This document shows positions 55,580-64,000 of a stretch of 64,000 nucleotides of DNA, piece after piece; the first letter of the stretch is position 1; each line of letters opens with the position of its first letter. Source of the stretch: Halorientalis sp. IM1011 (GTDB taxonomy: Archaea; Halobacteriota; Halobacteria; Halobacteriales; Haloarculaceae); NCBI RefSeq assembly GCF_001989615.1, contig NZ_CP019067.1, positions 1,178,001 to 1,242,000 on the forward strand. Reading direction: 5' to 3'. The notes below the pieces were generated by a model. The model did no database searches, was not told the origin of the DNA, and saw only the letters and a program-made list of their open reading frames with translations. The position numbers and the translations under genes were made by a program.

Positions 55580-57751
55580 ATGAGCGAGGACGGGTCGATC
55601 AGGGAACTCGACGGGAAGACCGTCGAGCGAATCGCGGCGGGCGAAGTCGTCGAGCGCCCGGCCTCGGTAGTGAAGGAACTCGTCGAGAACAGCCTCGACG
55701 CTGACGCGTCCCGCGTGTCCGTGACCGTGGAGTCCGGCGGCAAGGACGGCATCCGGATCAGCGACGACGGCGTCGGCATGACCGAAAACGAGGTCCGGAA
55801 AGCCGTCGAGGAACACACCACCTCCAAGATCCGGGACATCGAGGACCTCGAGAGCGGTGTGGCGACGCTGGGCTTCCGCGGCGAGGCGCTGCACGCCATC
55901 GGCGCGGTCTCGCGGCTGACCATCGAGACCCGACCGCGTGGGGGCGGGACGGGAACCGAACTCCGCGTCGAGGGCGGCGAGGTGACGAGCGTCGAACCCA
56001 CGGGCTGTCCCGAAGGGACGACCATCGAGGTAGAGGACCTGTTCTACAACGTCCCGGCCCGGCGGAAGTACCTCAAACAGGACGGGACGGAGTTCGCCCA
56101 CGTCAACACGATCGTCACGAGCTACGCGCTGGCGAACCCGGACGTGGCCGTCTCGCTCGAACACGACGGCCGCGAGACGTTCGCCACGACCGGCGACGGG
56201 AACCTCCAGAGCGCCGTGCTGTCGGTCTACGGCCGCGACGTGGCCAAAGGGATGGTTGCAGTCGACCGGGGCGAAACGGGCGAGGGAGACGACGAGGACG
56301 GAGACGACGCGGCCGACGACTTCCCCGAGGGCCCCCTCGACGGCGTCTCGGGGCTGGTGAGTCACCCTGAGACCAATCGGGCCAGCCGCGAGTACGTCAC
56401 GACCTACGTCAACGGCCGGTACGTCCGCTCGTCGACGGTCAGGGACGCGGTCGTCGAGGCCTACGGCAACCAGCTCGCGCCCGACCGCTACCCCTTCGCC
56501 GTCCTCGATCTCTCCCTGCCGGCCGACACCGTGGACGTGAACGTCCACCCCCGGAAGATGGAGGTCCGCTTCGCCGACGCCGAGGGGGTCGCCGAGCAGG
56601 TCCGCACCGCCGTCGAAAACGCCCTGCTCCGGGAAGGGCTGATCCGCTCGTCGGCCCCCCGCGGCCGGAGCGCGCCCGAACAGACCGAGATCGCGCCCGA
56701 CCGCGATGATGGAGGGGGCGAAGCGTCCGCATCGGACGGGGCAGCGGGGCGAGACGGAAGCGAATCCGACAGCGACACCCCCGCAGAACCGGAGACCACG
56801 ACCCGTTCGCCCATCGGGCCCGACGACGTGCGGGACGCGGACCCGGAGCGACCGACCGGGGAGTCACGCGCCGGTGACGTCGGGACTGCGCCCGACACAG
56901 CAGTCGACGACGGTGCGGTCGAGAGCCACGACACCGAGCGGACCCGAACCAGTGGTGTCGAGCAGCGAACCGACGAAACGAGTGCGGAACCGACTCCCGG
57001 CCACCGAGTCGATCCGGAGTCGGCGGACGACGGAGACGCCCGGTCCGACCGCCACGCCAGCGACGGCCGATTCCGACCGGGGACCGACCAGGTCCGCCTC
57101 GGCGACGGGGAAGCGGCGACCGACGAACGTGAGTCGTTCGACCGGCTGCCGTCGATGCGCGTGCTGGGCCAGTACCGGGACACCTACCTCGTGGCCGAGA
57201 CCGACGACGGGCTGGTGTTGATCGACCAGCACGCGGCCGACGAGCGGGTGAACTACGAGCGGTTGCGCGAGCGCTTCGCCGAGGGGGCGACGAGTCAGGC
57301 GCTGGCCGATCCCGTCGAGCTGTCGCTCACCGCCCGCGAGGCCGAACTGTTCACGGAGTACGAGCCGGCGTTGCGACGGCTGGGGTTCAGGGCTGAACGG
57401 ACCGGCGACAGGACGGTAGAAGTTCGGACCGTGCCCGAACTGGTCGCGCAGGCGGCCGGCCCGGAACTGATCCGGGAGGTGCTGTCGGCGTTCGTGACGG
57501 GCGAGTCGGCGGCCGCCGAGACCGTCGACGCGGCCGCCGACGACCTGCTCTCGGATCTGGCCTGCTACCCCTCGATCACGGGCAACACGTCGCTGACGGA
57601 GGGGTCGGTAGTGTCCCTGCTCTCGGCGCTTGACGACTGCGAGAACCCCTGGGCCTGCCCGCACGGCCGGCCGGTCGTCATCGAGTTCGAGCACGGGGAG
57701 ATCGAAGACCGGTTCGAACGGGACTACCCGGGGCACGGCGGCCGGGAGTGA
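55580..57751 (+). CDS. mutL: DNA mismatch repair protein MutL
   Basis: The 723-residue protein has an N-terminal GHKL ATPase (about 10-330) with ELVENSLDADASRV, DDGVGMTENEV, TSKIRDIEDLE and GFRGEALHAIGA. A long acidic low-complexity linker (about 350-525) follows. The C-terminal dimerisation domain carries DQHAADERVNYE starting at residue 549, matching the metal-binding endonuclease motif DQHA-x2-E-x4-E, and CPHGRP at 693. So it should nick DNA like eukaryotic/bacterial latent-endonuclease MutL. It is the only mutL in the window; two mutS genes lie elsewhere. Confidence 0.96.
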   Translation: MSEDGSIRELDGKTVERIAAGEVVERPASVVKELVENSLDADASRVSVTVESGGKDGIRISDDGVGMTENEVRKAVEEHTTSKIRDIEDLESGVATLGFRGEALHAIGAVSRLTIETRPRGGGTGTELRVEGGEVTSVEPTGCPEGTTIEVEDLFYNVPARRKYLKQDGTEFAHVNTIVTSYALANPDVAVSLEHDGRETFATTGDGNLQSAVLSVYGRDVAKGMVAVDRGETGEGDDEDGDDAADDFPEGPLDGVSGLVSHPETNRASREYVTTYVNGRYVRSSTVRDAVVEAYGNQLAPDRYPFAVLDLSLPADTVDVNVHPRKMEVRFADAEGVAEQVRTAVENALLREGLIRSSAPRGRSAPEQTEIAPDRDDGGGEASASDGAAGRDGSESDSDTPAEPETTTRSPIGPDDVRDADPERPTGESRAGDVGTAPDTAVDDGAVESHDTERTRTSGVEQRTDETSAEPTPGHRVDPESADDGDARSDRHASDGRFRPGTDQVRLGDGEAATDERESFDRLPSMRVLGQYRDTYLVAETDDGLVLIDQHAADERVNYERLRERFAEGATSQALADPVELSLTAREAELFTEYEPALRRLGFRAERTGDRTVEVRTVPELVAQAAGPELIREVLSAFVTGESAAAETVDAAADDLLSDLACYPSITGNTSLTEGSVVSLLSALDDCENPWACPHGRPVVIEFEHGEIEDRFERDYPGHGGRE

Positions 57752-57853
57752 CGGCCGGGAACGCTGTCGGCGACCGCGACGGCGGGCGGTCGGGGGGTGT
57801 CGGCGTGCGAACCCACCACACGAATTAAACCCCCCGACTCCGATGTTGGGGAT

Positions 57854-58825
57854 ATGACACAGCTGGTGACGTTCGGGGAGGCGATTCTGCGGCTGTCGCC
57901 GCCGCCGACGGCGCGACTGGAGACGGCGGATCAGTTCGACGTGTGGACGACCGGTGCAGCGAGCAACGTCGCGGTCGCGGCGAGTCGACTGGGGACCGAC
58001 ACGGCGTGGATCTCGAAGCTCGCTGACACACCGCTTGGACGGCGAGCCGTCGCGGCGCTGCGCGGCCACGGACTCACGACCGACGTGACCTGGGTCGACG
58101 GCGACGAGGGCCGACAGGGGCTGACGTTCTACGAACACGGGTCGACGCCGCGGGGGAGTACGACCGTCGACGACCGCGAGCGGACGTCCATCGAGACGGT
58201 CGAGCCGGGCGGGTTGCCGATGGATACGGTGCAGGATGCCGGCGCAGTGTTCGCCAGCGGTGAGTCGCTGGCCCACTCCGGAGCCGTGGTCGAGACGACA
58301 CAGGCGGTGTTGCGGGCCGCCGGCGGGAAGTCGGTGCTGGGGCTGGACTACCGGTCCGATCTGTGGTCGACCGAGGAGGCCCGGGAGACGATCACGGGGC
58401 TGTTCCCGGCCGTCGACGTGTTCGTGACCAGCACAGACGACGCGAACCGCGTGCTGAAACAGACCGGGAAGCCGCCCGAGATGGCCCACCAGCTGGCAAA
58501 CGAGGGTGACTTCGAGACCGTCGTGATGACTCGGGGGGAGCACGGGGCGCTGGTCTGGCACGACGCGACGATCCACGAGCGCGACGCCGTCGAGACCGAG
58601 GCCGTCGACGTGACCGGACAACACGACGCCTTCGTCGGCGCGTTTCTGGGCCGCCGACTGGCCGGCGACGACGTGGGCGACGCGCTGGCCCACGGGATCG
58701 CGGCGGCGGCGCTGACCCGCACGATCCACGGGCCGGTCCCGACCATCGACACCGCGGAAGTCGAGTCCGTCATCGCCGACCTCGACGACGGCTCGCCGGG
58801 TGCCAGCGGCGGCCCGCTGAGATAG
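57854..58825 (+). CDS. PfkB-family sugar kinase, KDG-kinase-like
   Basis: The 323-residue kinase has the PfkB opening (TFGEAILRLSPP), substrate loop (GAASNVAVAASRLGTDTAWI), GLDYRSDLWS and VVMTRGEHGALVWH. The C-terminal anion-hole motif normally D-T-x-GAGD is DVTGQHDAF here, with the catalytic Asp kept but the second Gly-Ala replaced. The closest type is 2-keto-3-deoxygluconate kinase of the semi-phosphorylative Entner-Doudoroff route used by haloarchaea. ATG 57854 (MTQLVTFGEAILRL) is chosen. Confidence 0.82.
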   Translation: MTQLVTFGEAILRLSPPPTARLETADQFDVWTTGAASNVAVAASRLGTDTAWISKLADTPLGRRAVAALRGHGLTTDVTWVDGDEGRQGLTFYEHGSTPRGSTTVDDRERTSIETVEPGGLPMDTVQDAGAVFASGESLAHSGAVVETTQAVLRAAGGKSVLGLDYRSDLWSTEEARETITGLFPAVDVFVTSTDDANRVLKQTGKPPEMAHQLANEGDFETVVMTRGEHGALVWHDATIHERDAVETEAVDVTGQHDAFVGAFLGRRLAGDDVGDALAHGIAAAALTRTIHGPVPTIDTAEVESVIADLDDGSPGASGGPLR

Positions 58826-58904
58826 CCCGAAGCGGGTCGAGAGGGCGGTTCCGCCCCGGACAGCGGCTGCTCCGAGGTGGCGTCGATCGGTAACAGCCGA
58901 TAAA

Positions 58905-58912
58905 CGTATATG
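58905..58912 (+). promoter_or_regulatory. TATA box of the PGF-CTERM surface protein gene
   Basis: CGTATATG is centred about 26 bases before ATG 58935, matching a leaderless transcript. Confidence 0.55.
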
Positions 58913-58934
58913 GAAGTGTTCCGACACACTGAAC

Positions 58935-60152
58935 ATGAACCGGATAGCGACCCTGCTTCTCGTGACTGTCGTCGTGTTATCAGTTGTTCCGACAACAGCG
59001 AGCGCAGAGCGGACACAGAGTGATCTCGTCACGGTCACCGTGACGGTCGAGAACGAGGACGGACAGGCGGTCGGCGGCGCGACGCTGACCGCGAACTGGG
59101 ACGGCGGGAACCGAACCGCGACGACCGCCTCGAACGGACAGGCGCTGATGGACGTGCCCCGCGGCGCCGATGTCGACATCGAGGTACAGAGCGACGATTA
59201 CGTCCGCAACACGCCCTACGAGATCAGTGACGCCAGCCAGGAGTCGGTGACCATCACCGTCGCTGAGAAGGGGACCGCCGAAATCCAGGTGCGTGACGGG
59301 AACGGCGTGCCCGTCAACAGGGCCGCCGTCCAGCTGTTCCACGACGGCGAGATCGTCGTGAACTCCCGGACGGACTCCAACGGGTTCTACCAGAGCGACA
59401 CCATCGAACAGGGCGAGTACAGGCTCCGCGCGCTCAAATCGAGCTACTACAGTAACAGCACCACGTTCGACGTGGACGGTGACGTGAGCATCACGACCCG
59501 CATCCAGACGGGGTCGGTGCTGGCGACGTTCACCGTTCGAGACGGCCACTACGATCCGCCGCGGGCGGTTCAGGGTGCGACGGTCTCGATTCCCGCAATC
59601 CCCGACCAGTCCACGACGCTGGCGGACGGTGAGGCGACGGCCAGCGTCCCCGTCAACTCCGATCTCGAAGTACAGATCACCAAAGAAGGCTACGAGACGG
59701 TGAACGATACCCTCGAAGTGGACGAACGGGACACGTCACTCGAGGCCACTATCCGGAAGACCGAGGCGCTCAACATGGCCATCTCGGACGCACAGATCCT
59801 CGTGAACGGCAGCATCCGGGTCACGCTCACCAACGAGTACGGAACGGCACAGGAGGGGGTTCCGGTCACGCTCGACGGCGAGCAGGTCGGCGAGACCGAC
59901 GGCAGCGGTGAACTCGAAATCCGGATCGCGAACCCCGGCGAACACACGATCCGCGCCGAGTCCGAGGACCTCGCCGACAGCGCGACCGTCGAGGTCATCC
60001 GCCCGGGCGGCCCGACGCCCACGGAGACGGCCTCCGACGCCGAGACGGCCGACGAGACGACGACCTCTAGCGGCATCGGCCCCGGGTTCACGCCCGTCGC
60101 CGCCGTCGTCGCCGCACTGGTCGCCGCCCTCGTTCTCCGCCGGCGAGCCTGA
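58935..60152 (+). CDS. PGF-CTERM surface protein with beta-sandwich repeats
   Basis: The 405-residue protein has a Sec signal (LLLVTVVVLSVVPTTASA) and four or so carboxypeptidase-regulatory/Ig-like beta domains (VTVTVENEDGQAVGGATLTA; IQVRDGNGVPVNRAAVQLF; GVPVTLDGEQVGETDGSGEL). A Thr/Glu/Ala stalk leads to a C-terminal PGF-CTERM tag (GIGPGFTPVAAVVAAL ... RRRA). Archaeosortase A would cleave and lipidate the C-terminus. Probably a cell-surface adhesin or scaffold. Confidence 0.85.
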   Translation: MNRIATLLLVTVVVLSVVPTTASAERTQSDLVTVTVTVENEDGQAVGGATLTANWDGGNRTATTASNGQALMDVPRGADVDIEVQSDDYVRNTPYEISDASQESVTITVAEKGTAEIQVRDGNGVPVNRAAVQLFHDGEIVVNSRTDSNGFYQSDTIEQGEYRLRALKSSYYSNSTTFDVDGDVSITTRIQTGSVLATFTVRDGHYDPPRAVQGATVSIPAIPDQSTTLADGEATASVPVNSDLEVQITKEGYETVNDTLEVDERDTSLEATIRKTEALNMAISDAQILVNGSIRVTLTNEYGTAQEGVPVTLDGEQVGETDGSGELEIRIANPGEHTIRAESEDLADSATVEVIRPGGPTPTETASDAETADETTTSSGIGPGFTPVAAVVAALVAALVLRRRA

Positions 60153-60273
60153 ATCCCCGGCGGCGGACCGCGACCGACACCGCGATCGACTGCCGACCTG
60201 TTTTCGGGTGGCAACGTACCCCAGGGTAGCGTTCGGTATCCGGATTTAACTCGGGCACGCTCCAAGCGAGTCT

Positions 60274-61635
60274 ATGGCCGACGCCACCGGAGAGGGCCGG
60301 GTCGACGACGAGGGCACGAGCGCCCTGGGGACGCTCCGGGCGTTCTTCGCGCTGGAACGGGACGTGCTGGTCCTCTCGGTGGCCATGTTCGCGTTCAGTC
60401 TGGGGTTCCAGATGACCGGGCGGTACGTCCCCCGCTACATGAGCCTGCTGGGGGCCGGCGGGCTGGCCATCGGGCTGTACGGGACGGTGGGCAACCTCAT
60501 CAGCGCGGTCTATCCCTACCCCGGCGGCGCGCTCTCGGACCGGATCGGGTCGCGGGTGGCGCTGACGGCGTTCGGCCTCGCCTCGACGGTCGGGTTTCTG
60601 GTGTGGCTGGCCGCACCCCTGTTCGGCACCGTGACGGTCGACCTGACCGCACTGCCACTCGTCGACGTGGAGGGGGTCGTCCTCCCGGTCGGAATCTTCC
60701 TCGGCCTCTTCCTCGCGCAGGCCTGGAAGTCCTTCGGGCTGGGTGCGACCTTCGCGGTGGTCAAACAGGCCGTTCCGCCCGAGCGACTGGCGACCGGCTT
60801 CGCGAGTACCGAAACTGTTCGCCGACTGGCCTTCCTCCTCGGCCCGCTGCTCGCCGCCACGCTGATCGCCGTCTTCGGGTTCGATCTCGGGTTTCGAGCC
60901 GTCCTCCTCGTCGCCGCCGCGTTCGGACTGCTCGCGACGCTCGCCCAGCACGTCCTCTACGACGCGAGCGAGGACACCGTCGGAAAATCCTTCGAGGGAA
61001 TTTCGGCCGTCGCCGAGGATCTGCGGTCGATGCCGCCCGCGCTCCCACCGCTGCTGGCGGGCGATACGCTCGTGCGGTTCGCCAACGGCATGGTGTACGT
61101 CTTCTTCGTCATCGTCGTCACGGAGTTCCGGGCGGTCGACGTGACCCTGCCAGTGGTCGGCTACCTCTCGCCCGACGCGCTCTTCGGCGTCCTGCTGGCG
61201 GTCGAGATGGTCGTCGCGCTGCTCTCGATGGTTCCGATGTCACGGCTGGCCGATCGCGTGGGACTGAAACCCGTCGTCGCGCTCGGCTTTTCCGTCTACG
61301 CGATATTCCCGGTCCTGCTGATCAACGCACCCGCCGATCCGCTGGTCTTCGGCCTCCTCTTTGCGTTCTCGGGGCTCAGATTCGCCGGCCTACCGGCCCA
61401 CAAGGCGCTGATCGTCGGACCAGCAGAACAGGACGCCGGTGGGCGGGTGACCGGTGCGTACTATCTCCTGCGCAACACGCTCGTCATCCCGAGCGCGCTG
61501 GTGGGCGGGTACCTCTACGACGCCGTCTCGCCGGAACTGGCCTTCGGCGTGGCGACGGCCATCGGACTGGTCGGCACTGGCGTGTTCCTCGTCTTCGGGA
61601 AAGAGTTCGATCCGAACGGCACGCGTCCGGAGTGA
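60274..61635 (+). CDS. MFS transporter 2
   Basis: A 453-residue 12-helix major facilitator with YPGGALSDRIGSRVALTAFG (motif A) and, in the second half, SRLADRVGLKPVVALGF. A central cytoplasmic loop contains EDTVGKSFEGISAVAEDLRS. The substrate is unknown. It is unrelated in detail to MFS transporter 1 at 54237. Single gene, converging on the third SDR. Confidence 0.88.
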   Translation: MADATGEGRVDDEGTSALGTLRAFFALERDVLVLSVAMFAFSLGFQMTGRYVPRYMSLLGAGGLAIGLYGTVGNLISAVYPYPGGALSDRIGSRVALTAFGLASTVGFLVWLAAPLFGTVTVDLTALPLVDVEGVVLPVGIFLGLFLAQAWKSFGLGATFAVVKQAVPPERLATGFASTETVRRLAFLLGPLLAATLIAVFGFDLGFRAVLLVAAAFGLLATLAQHVLYDASEDTVGKSFEGISAVAEDLRSMPPALPPLLAGDTLVRFANGMVYVFFVIVVTEFRAVDVTLPVVGYLSPDALFGVLLAVEMVVALLSMVPMSRLADRVGLKPVVALGFSVYAIFPVLLINAPADPLVFGLLFAFSGLRFAGLPAHKALIVGPAEQDAGGRVTGAYYLLRNTLVIPSALVGGYLYDAVSPELAFGVATAIGLVGTGVFLVFGKEFDPNGTRPE

Positions 61636-61645
61636 TCGAACAGCG

Positions 61646-62419
61646 TTATCCGCCGCCGGAGGCGCGGTACCCGCCGTCGACGAGCAGGCCTTCGCCGGTG
61701 ATCCAGGAGGCCTCCTCGGAGGCCAAAAAGAGGATGGCGTCGGCGATCTCCTCGGGTTCGCCGAGTCGGCCGAGCGGGTAGCCGTCCTCCATCTTCTCGC
61801 GGGCGGCCTCGGGATCGTCGGAGGTGGCGAGCATCTGCTCGACCAGCGGCGTGTCGGTGAAGCCCGGACACACGGTATTTGCCCGGACGCCGTCGCGGCC
61901 GGCCTCGGCGGCGACGGCGCGTGTGAAGTTCAGGACCGCGCCCTTGGTCATCGAGTAGGCGGCGTTGCGCGGCAGGCCGAACACGGAAGCCAGCGAGCCG
62001 ACGTTGACGATCGCGCCGTGGCCCTGCTCTTTCATGAGCGGGAGCGCGGCGTGACAGCCGTTCCAGACCCCCTTGAGGTTCACGTCGATGACGAAGTCAC
62101 GCATCGACTCGTTGATGTCCTCCATCACCGCGGGCGGGTGGCCCGTCCCGGCGTTGTTGACCATCACGTCGAGTCCGTGTTCCTCGTGGACGGCCTCGAC
62201 GGCCGCCTGAAACTCGTCGGCCTGGGTCACGTCGACGCGGTGAGCCTCGGCCCCGCCCGTGTCGAGGTCCTGGACCTTCTCGGCTGTCTCCTCGGCGCTC
62301 TCCTCGTCGATGTCCGTCGCGATCACGTAGGCACCCTCTTCCGCACACCGCAGGGAGGTGGCCTGCCCGATGCCCGACCCGGCACCGGTGATGAACACCG
62401 TCTTGTCTTGCAGTCGCAT
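61646..62419 (-). CDS. Short-chain dehydrogenase/reductase 3
   Basis: The 257-residue SDR starts MRLQDKTVFITGAGSGIGQA with an Asp after strand 2 (ATDIDEES), NNAG, VGSLASV and YSMTK, and ends GLLVDGGYRASGGG. It is close in sequence to the SDR at 52292. Start 62419 is chosen because the nucleotide motif follows at the usual distance. Substrate unknown. Confidence 0.9.
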   Translation of the reverse strand: MRLQDKTVFITGAGSGIGQATSLRCAEEGAYVIATDIDEESAEETAEKVQDLDTGGAEAHRVDVTQADEFQAAVEAVHEEHGLDVMVNNAGTGHPPAVMEDINESMRDFVIDVNLKGVWNGCHAALPLMKEQGHGAIVNVGSLASVFGLPRNAAYSMTKGAVLNFTRAVAAEAGRDGVRANTVCPGFTDTPLVEQMLATSDDPEAAREKMEDGYPLGRLGEPEEIADAILFLASEEASWITGEGLLVDGGYRASGGG

Positions 62420-62548
62420 GGCACCAACGATTCGCTCCTCCGGCATAAATCTACCAGAATTAGCAGTGAGGGGCTTCGGGTTTCCAGAGTTAGCTCGAAG
62501 TGGTTTTTCAGCACTGGCTGGAAACGAAACTGCCGAGAGGGACTGCGG

Positions 62549-64000
62549 TCAGAACCGACGGCGTGCCAGCAGCGTGGCCGCGAGCAACGCGAGGACGGCG
62601 ACCGCGGGGCCGAAGCCGGGGCCGTCGGCGGTGGTCGTGTTCGAGGCGGTCGTCACGGTCGACGGTGACGCGTCGGACGCTGTCCCGTTCGCGGACCCAG
62701 AGTCCGACGGAGACTGCCCGGCTGGCGAGATCGTCGCGGTATCGGAGACCGGGTCACCACCACTGACACACTCGGGGTAGTCGACACCCGGATAGTCGAA
62801 CTGGCCGTCGTCGTCCCGGTCGTAGTGAACGAGGGCGAGCAGTCGAGTCGACCGGTTTAGATCTCCCGTGAGTTCGACCGAGACGGTATCCTGCCCGGGA
62901 CCGAGGTGGTCGCTCACGCCGACGAGCCGCGACTCGGCGGCGCGACGGTCGAGGTACGGCGGGAAGGTGCACCTTCCTGTGTCGTTCGCGGGGGAGAGTG
63001 CGTCGATCGACGACGCACGATAGAGCGCGACGAATCCCGGGTCGAAGAGGGTGACGTCGGCCGTTACGGTCCCGTTCGTCGCGTTCTGATCTTCCAGAGA
63101 GATGGACGGCGGTTCACTCGAACCGATGACCCCCGTCACCGCACCACGGAACCCGTCAGCCGTCAGCCGGAGCGTCGCGTTCGAGGGGAGGTCGGTCGTG
63201 TTGACACAGGCCGCAAATCGACCGTTTTCGGTCGTCCTGGTAGTCGTTTCCACCACAAACGTACCTGACTCTGGAGACACCACGTTGGCGTCGATCTCCA
63301 CGTCCGCACCGGGATAGGCATGTCCAGTCACGAGTCCGCAGCGCTCGATACCGAACCGGACGACAGAACCGGCGTCGGTATCGAACGAAATCGGTGGGTC
63401 GACGATCTCTATGTTGGTTGTCGAGGACACGTTTCCGGCAGTGACGGTCACGACGTATGCGTCACCGGTCCGGGCCGAGACCACGTCCCGGTACTCCGTC
63501 TCGAAATTGGCCCGGTCGGTCCGGAGAGCAACGTACAGCGTGCCGTTGCGCTCGTCCGGTGTGACCTGTAGCGCGCCGCCGAGCCGCGTCGCCGACAGGT
63601 TCAACATCTTCGGCCGCTTCTCGGCCAGTGTTGACTCGACGGTCTGCTCTACGCGGAAGCTGTACCGTTCGGAGTCGGTCACCGCCTGTACGAACGCCCT
63701 TTCCCGATCGATCGCGTTCGCCGCCCCAACTGTCGCTGTCAGGTCGGGTGCCGACAACGCGAACACGACCGTATCGTCCTTCGCGACCGTACGATCCCGG
63801 GTCAGCCACCCCGCCTGTATTCCATCCTGAATCGCAGCGACCGCTGAGAGCTCCGCGAACCGGTCGGTCGATGCGGACCAGACGGTCAGGCTCCCGACGG
63901 TCGCGTTCGCGGTCGTCCCGTTCGCCGTGTCGTTAGTCACCGTCTCGTTCGTCGACTGTGTTACGTCGATCGTGGAGGACCCGGCCGCCGCAGCGACCGA
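62549..64000 (-). CDS. PGF-CTERM surface protein, 5' end beyond the window
   Basis: At least 483 residues of an exported protein are visible and the frame remains open through position 64000, so the start and signal peptide are missing. It contains several beta-rich Ig-like domains (VGSLTVWSASTDRF, TYVALRTDRANFE-like, SVVRFGIERCGLVTGHAYPG), Asn-Gly-Thr glycosylation-type sequons and a calcium-loop-like DRDDDGQFD. The C-terminus is a Ser/Asp/Thr stalk and the PGF-CTERM tag GPGFGPAVAVLALLAATLLA. Probably anchored by archaeosortase. Confidence 0.8.
   Translation of the reverse strand, partial: SVAAAAGSSTIDVTQSTNETVTNDTANGTTANATVGSLTVWSASTDRFAELSAVAAIQDGIQAGWLTRDRTVAKDDTVVFALSAPDLTATVGAANAIDRERAFVQAVTDSERYSFRVEQTVESTLAEKRPKMLNLSATRLGGALQVTPDERNGTLYVALRTDRANFETEYRDVVSARTGDAYVVTVTAGNVSSTTNIEIVDPPISFDTDAGSVVRFGIERCGLVTGHAYPGADVEIDANVVSPESGTFVVETTTRTTENGRFAACVNTTDLPSNATLRLTADGFRGAVTGVIGSSEPPSISLEDQNATNGTVTADVTLFDPGFVALYRASSIDALSPANDTGRCTFPPYLDRRAAESRLVGVSDHLGPGQDTVSVELTGDLNRSTRLLALVHYDRDDDGQFDYPGVDYPECVSGGDPVSDTATISPAGQSPSDSGSANGTASDASPSTVTTASNTTTADGPGFGPAVAVLALLAATLLARRRF

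Overview
The window is chromosomal DNA of a haloarchaeon (class Halobacteria). The evidence is high G+C, very acidic proteins, Tat-type lipoproteins with a twin-arginine and lipobox, PGF-CTERM surface proteins, archaeal L15e, RIO2 and NucS, ThiD-ThiN and TATA-box promoters with short or absent leaders. The genus cannot be read from the sequence alone. No tRNA, rRNA or CRISPR array was seen.

Region 1-8.1 kb looks accessory. Stretches are visibly richer in A+T, the genes are short and mostly unknown (CAP-domain membrane protein, DUF6735-like protein, OB-fold protein, zinc-ribbon and small membrane proteins), and there are long gaps with inverted repeats and a start-less gene fragment. Region 8.1-18.4 kb is core: PQQ-propeller lipoprotein, lipoate ligase, RIO2 kinase, membrane proteins and an aa3-type oxidase cluster (coxC, a small membrane protein, coxA with an unusual C-terminal extension, divergent coxB). 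At 18.6-19.1 kb lies a RelE-type toxin-antitoxin pair, and at 19.4-19.6 kb a highly structured, possibly transcribed leader in front of rpl15e.

Region 20-39 kb holds secreted or lipid-anchored proteins, ThiI, a second DUF6735 paralogue, the mismatch endonuclease NucS, a first MutS, MobA, an acyl-CoA ligase, a TumA/TumE-like pair whose toxin is frameshifted, a DsbA-like oxidoreductase, ThiDN, a secreted S15-like hydrolase, a second MutS and a Baeyer-Villiger-type monooxygenase. Region 40-43.1 kb is a small mobile hotspot: a MazF/PemK-type pair next to an IS200/IS605 element with dead TnpA, intact DUF2080-type protein and intact TnpB, inserted in a small ABM-like gene.

Region 43.1-50 kb is a metal and stress neighbourhood: a tandem universal stress protein, DUF211 plus a VIT-like membrane protein, a second and solitary CoxA, a decayed nikR remnant and a Ca2+-type P-ATPase. 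Region 50-64 kb has three short-chain dehydrogenases, DUF4382 and PGF-CTERM surface proteins, an HTH plus partner pair, two MFS transporters, MutL and a KDG-kinase-like sugar kinase.

The most notable themes are: (i) a complete MutS/MutL set (two MutS, one MutL with the endonuclease motif) together with NucS; (ii) short double-palindrome insertions inside mutS and inside tnpA; (iii) four compact toxin-antitoxin or HTH-partner modules; (iv) the structured rpl15e leader; (v) the TnpB element; and (vi) genes broken by single-base deletions (tumE, nikR).
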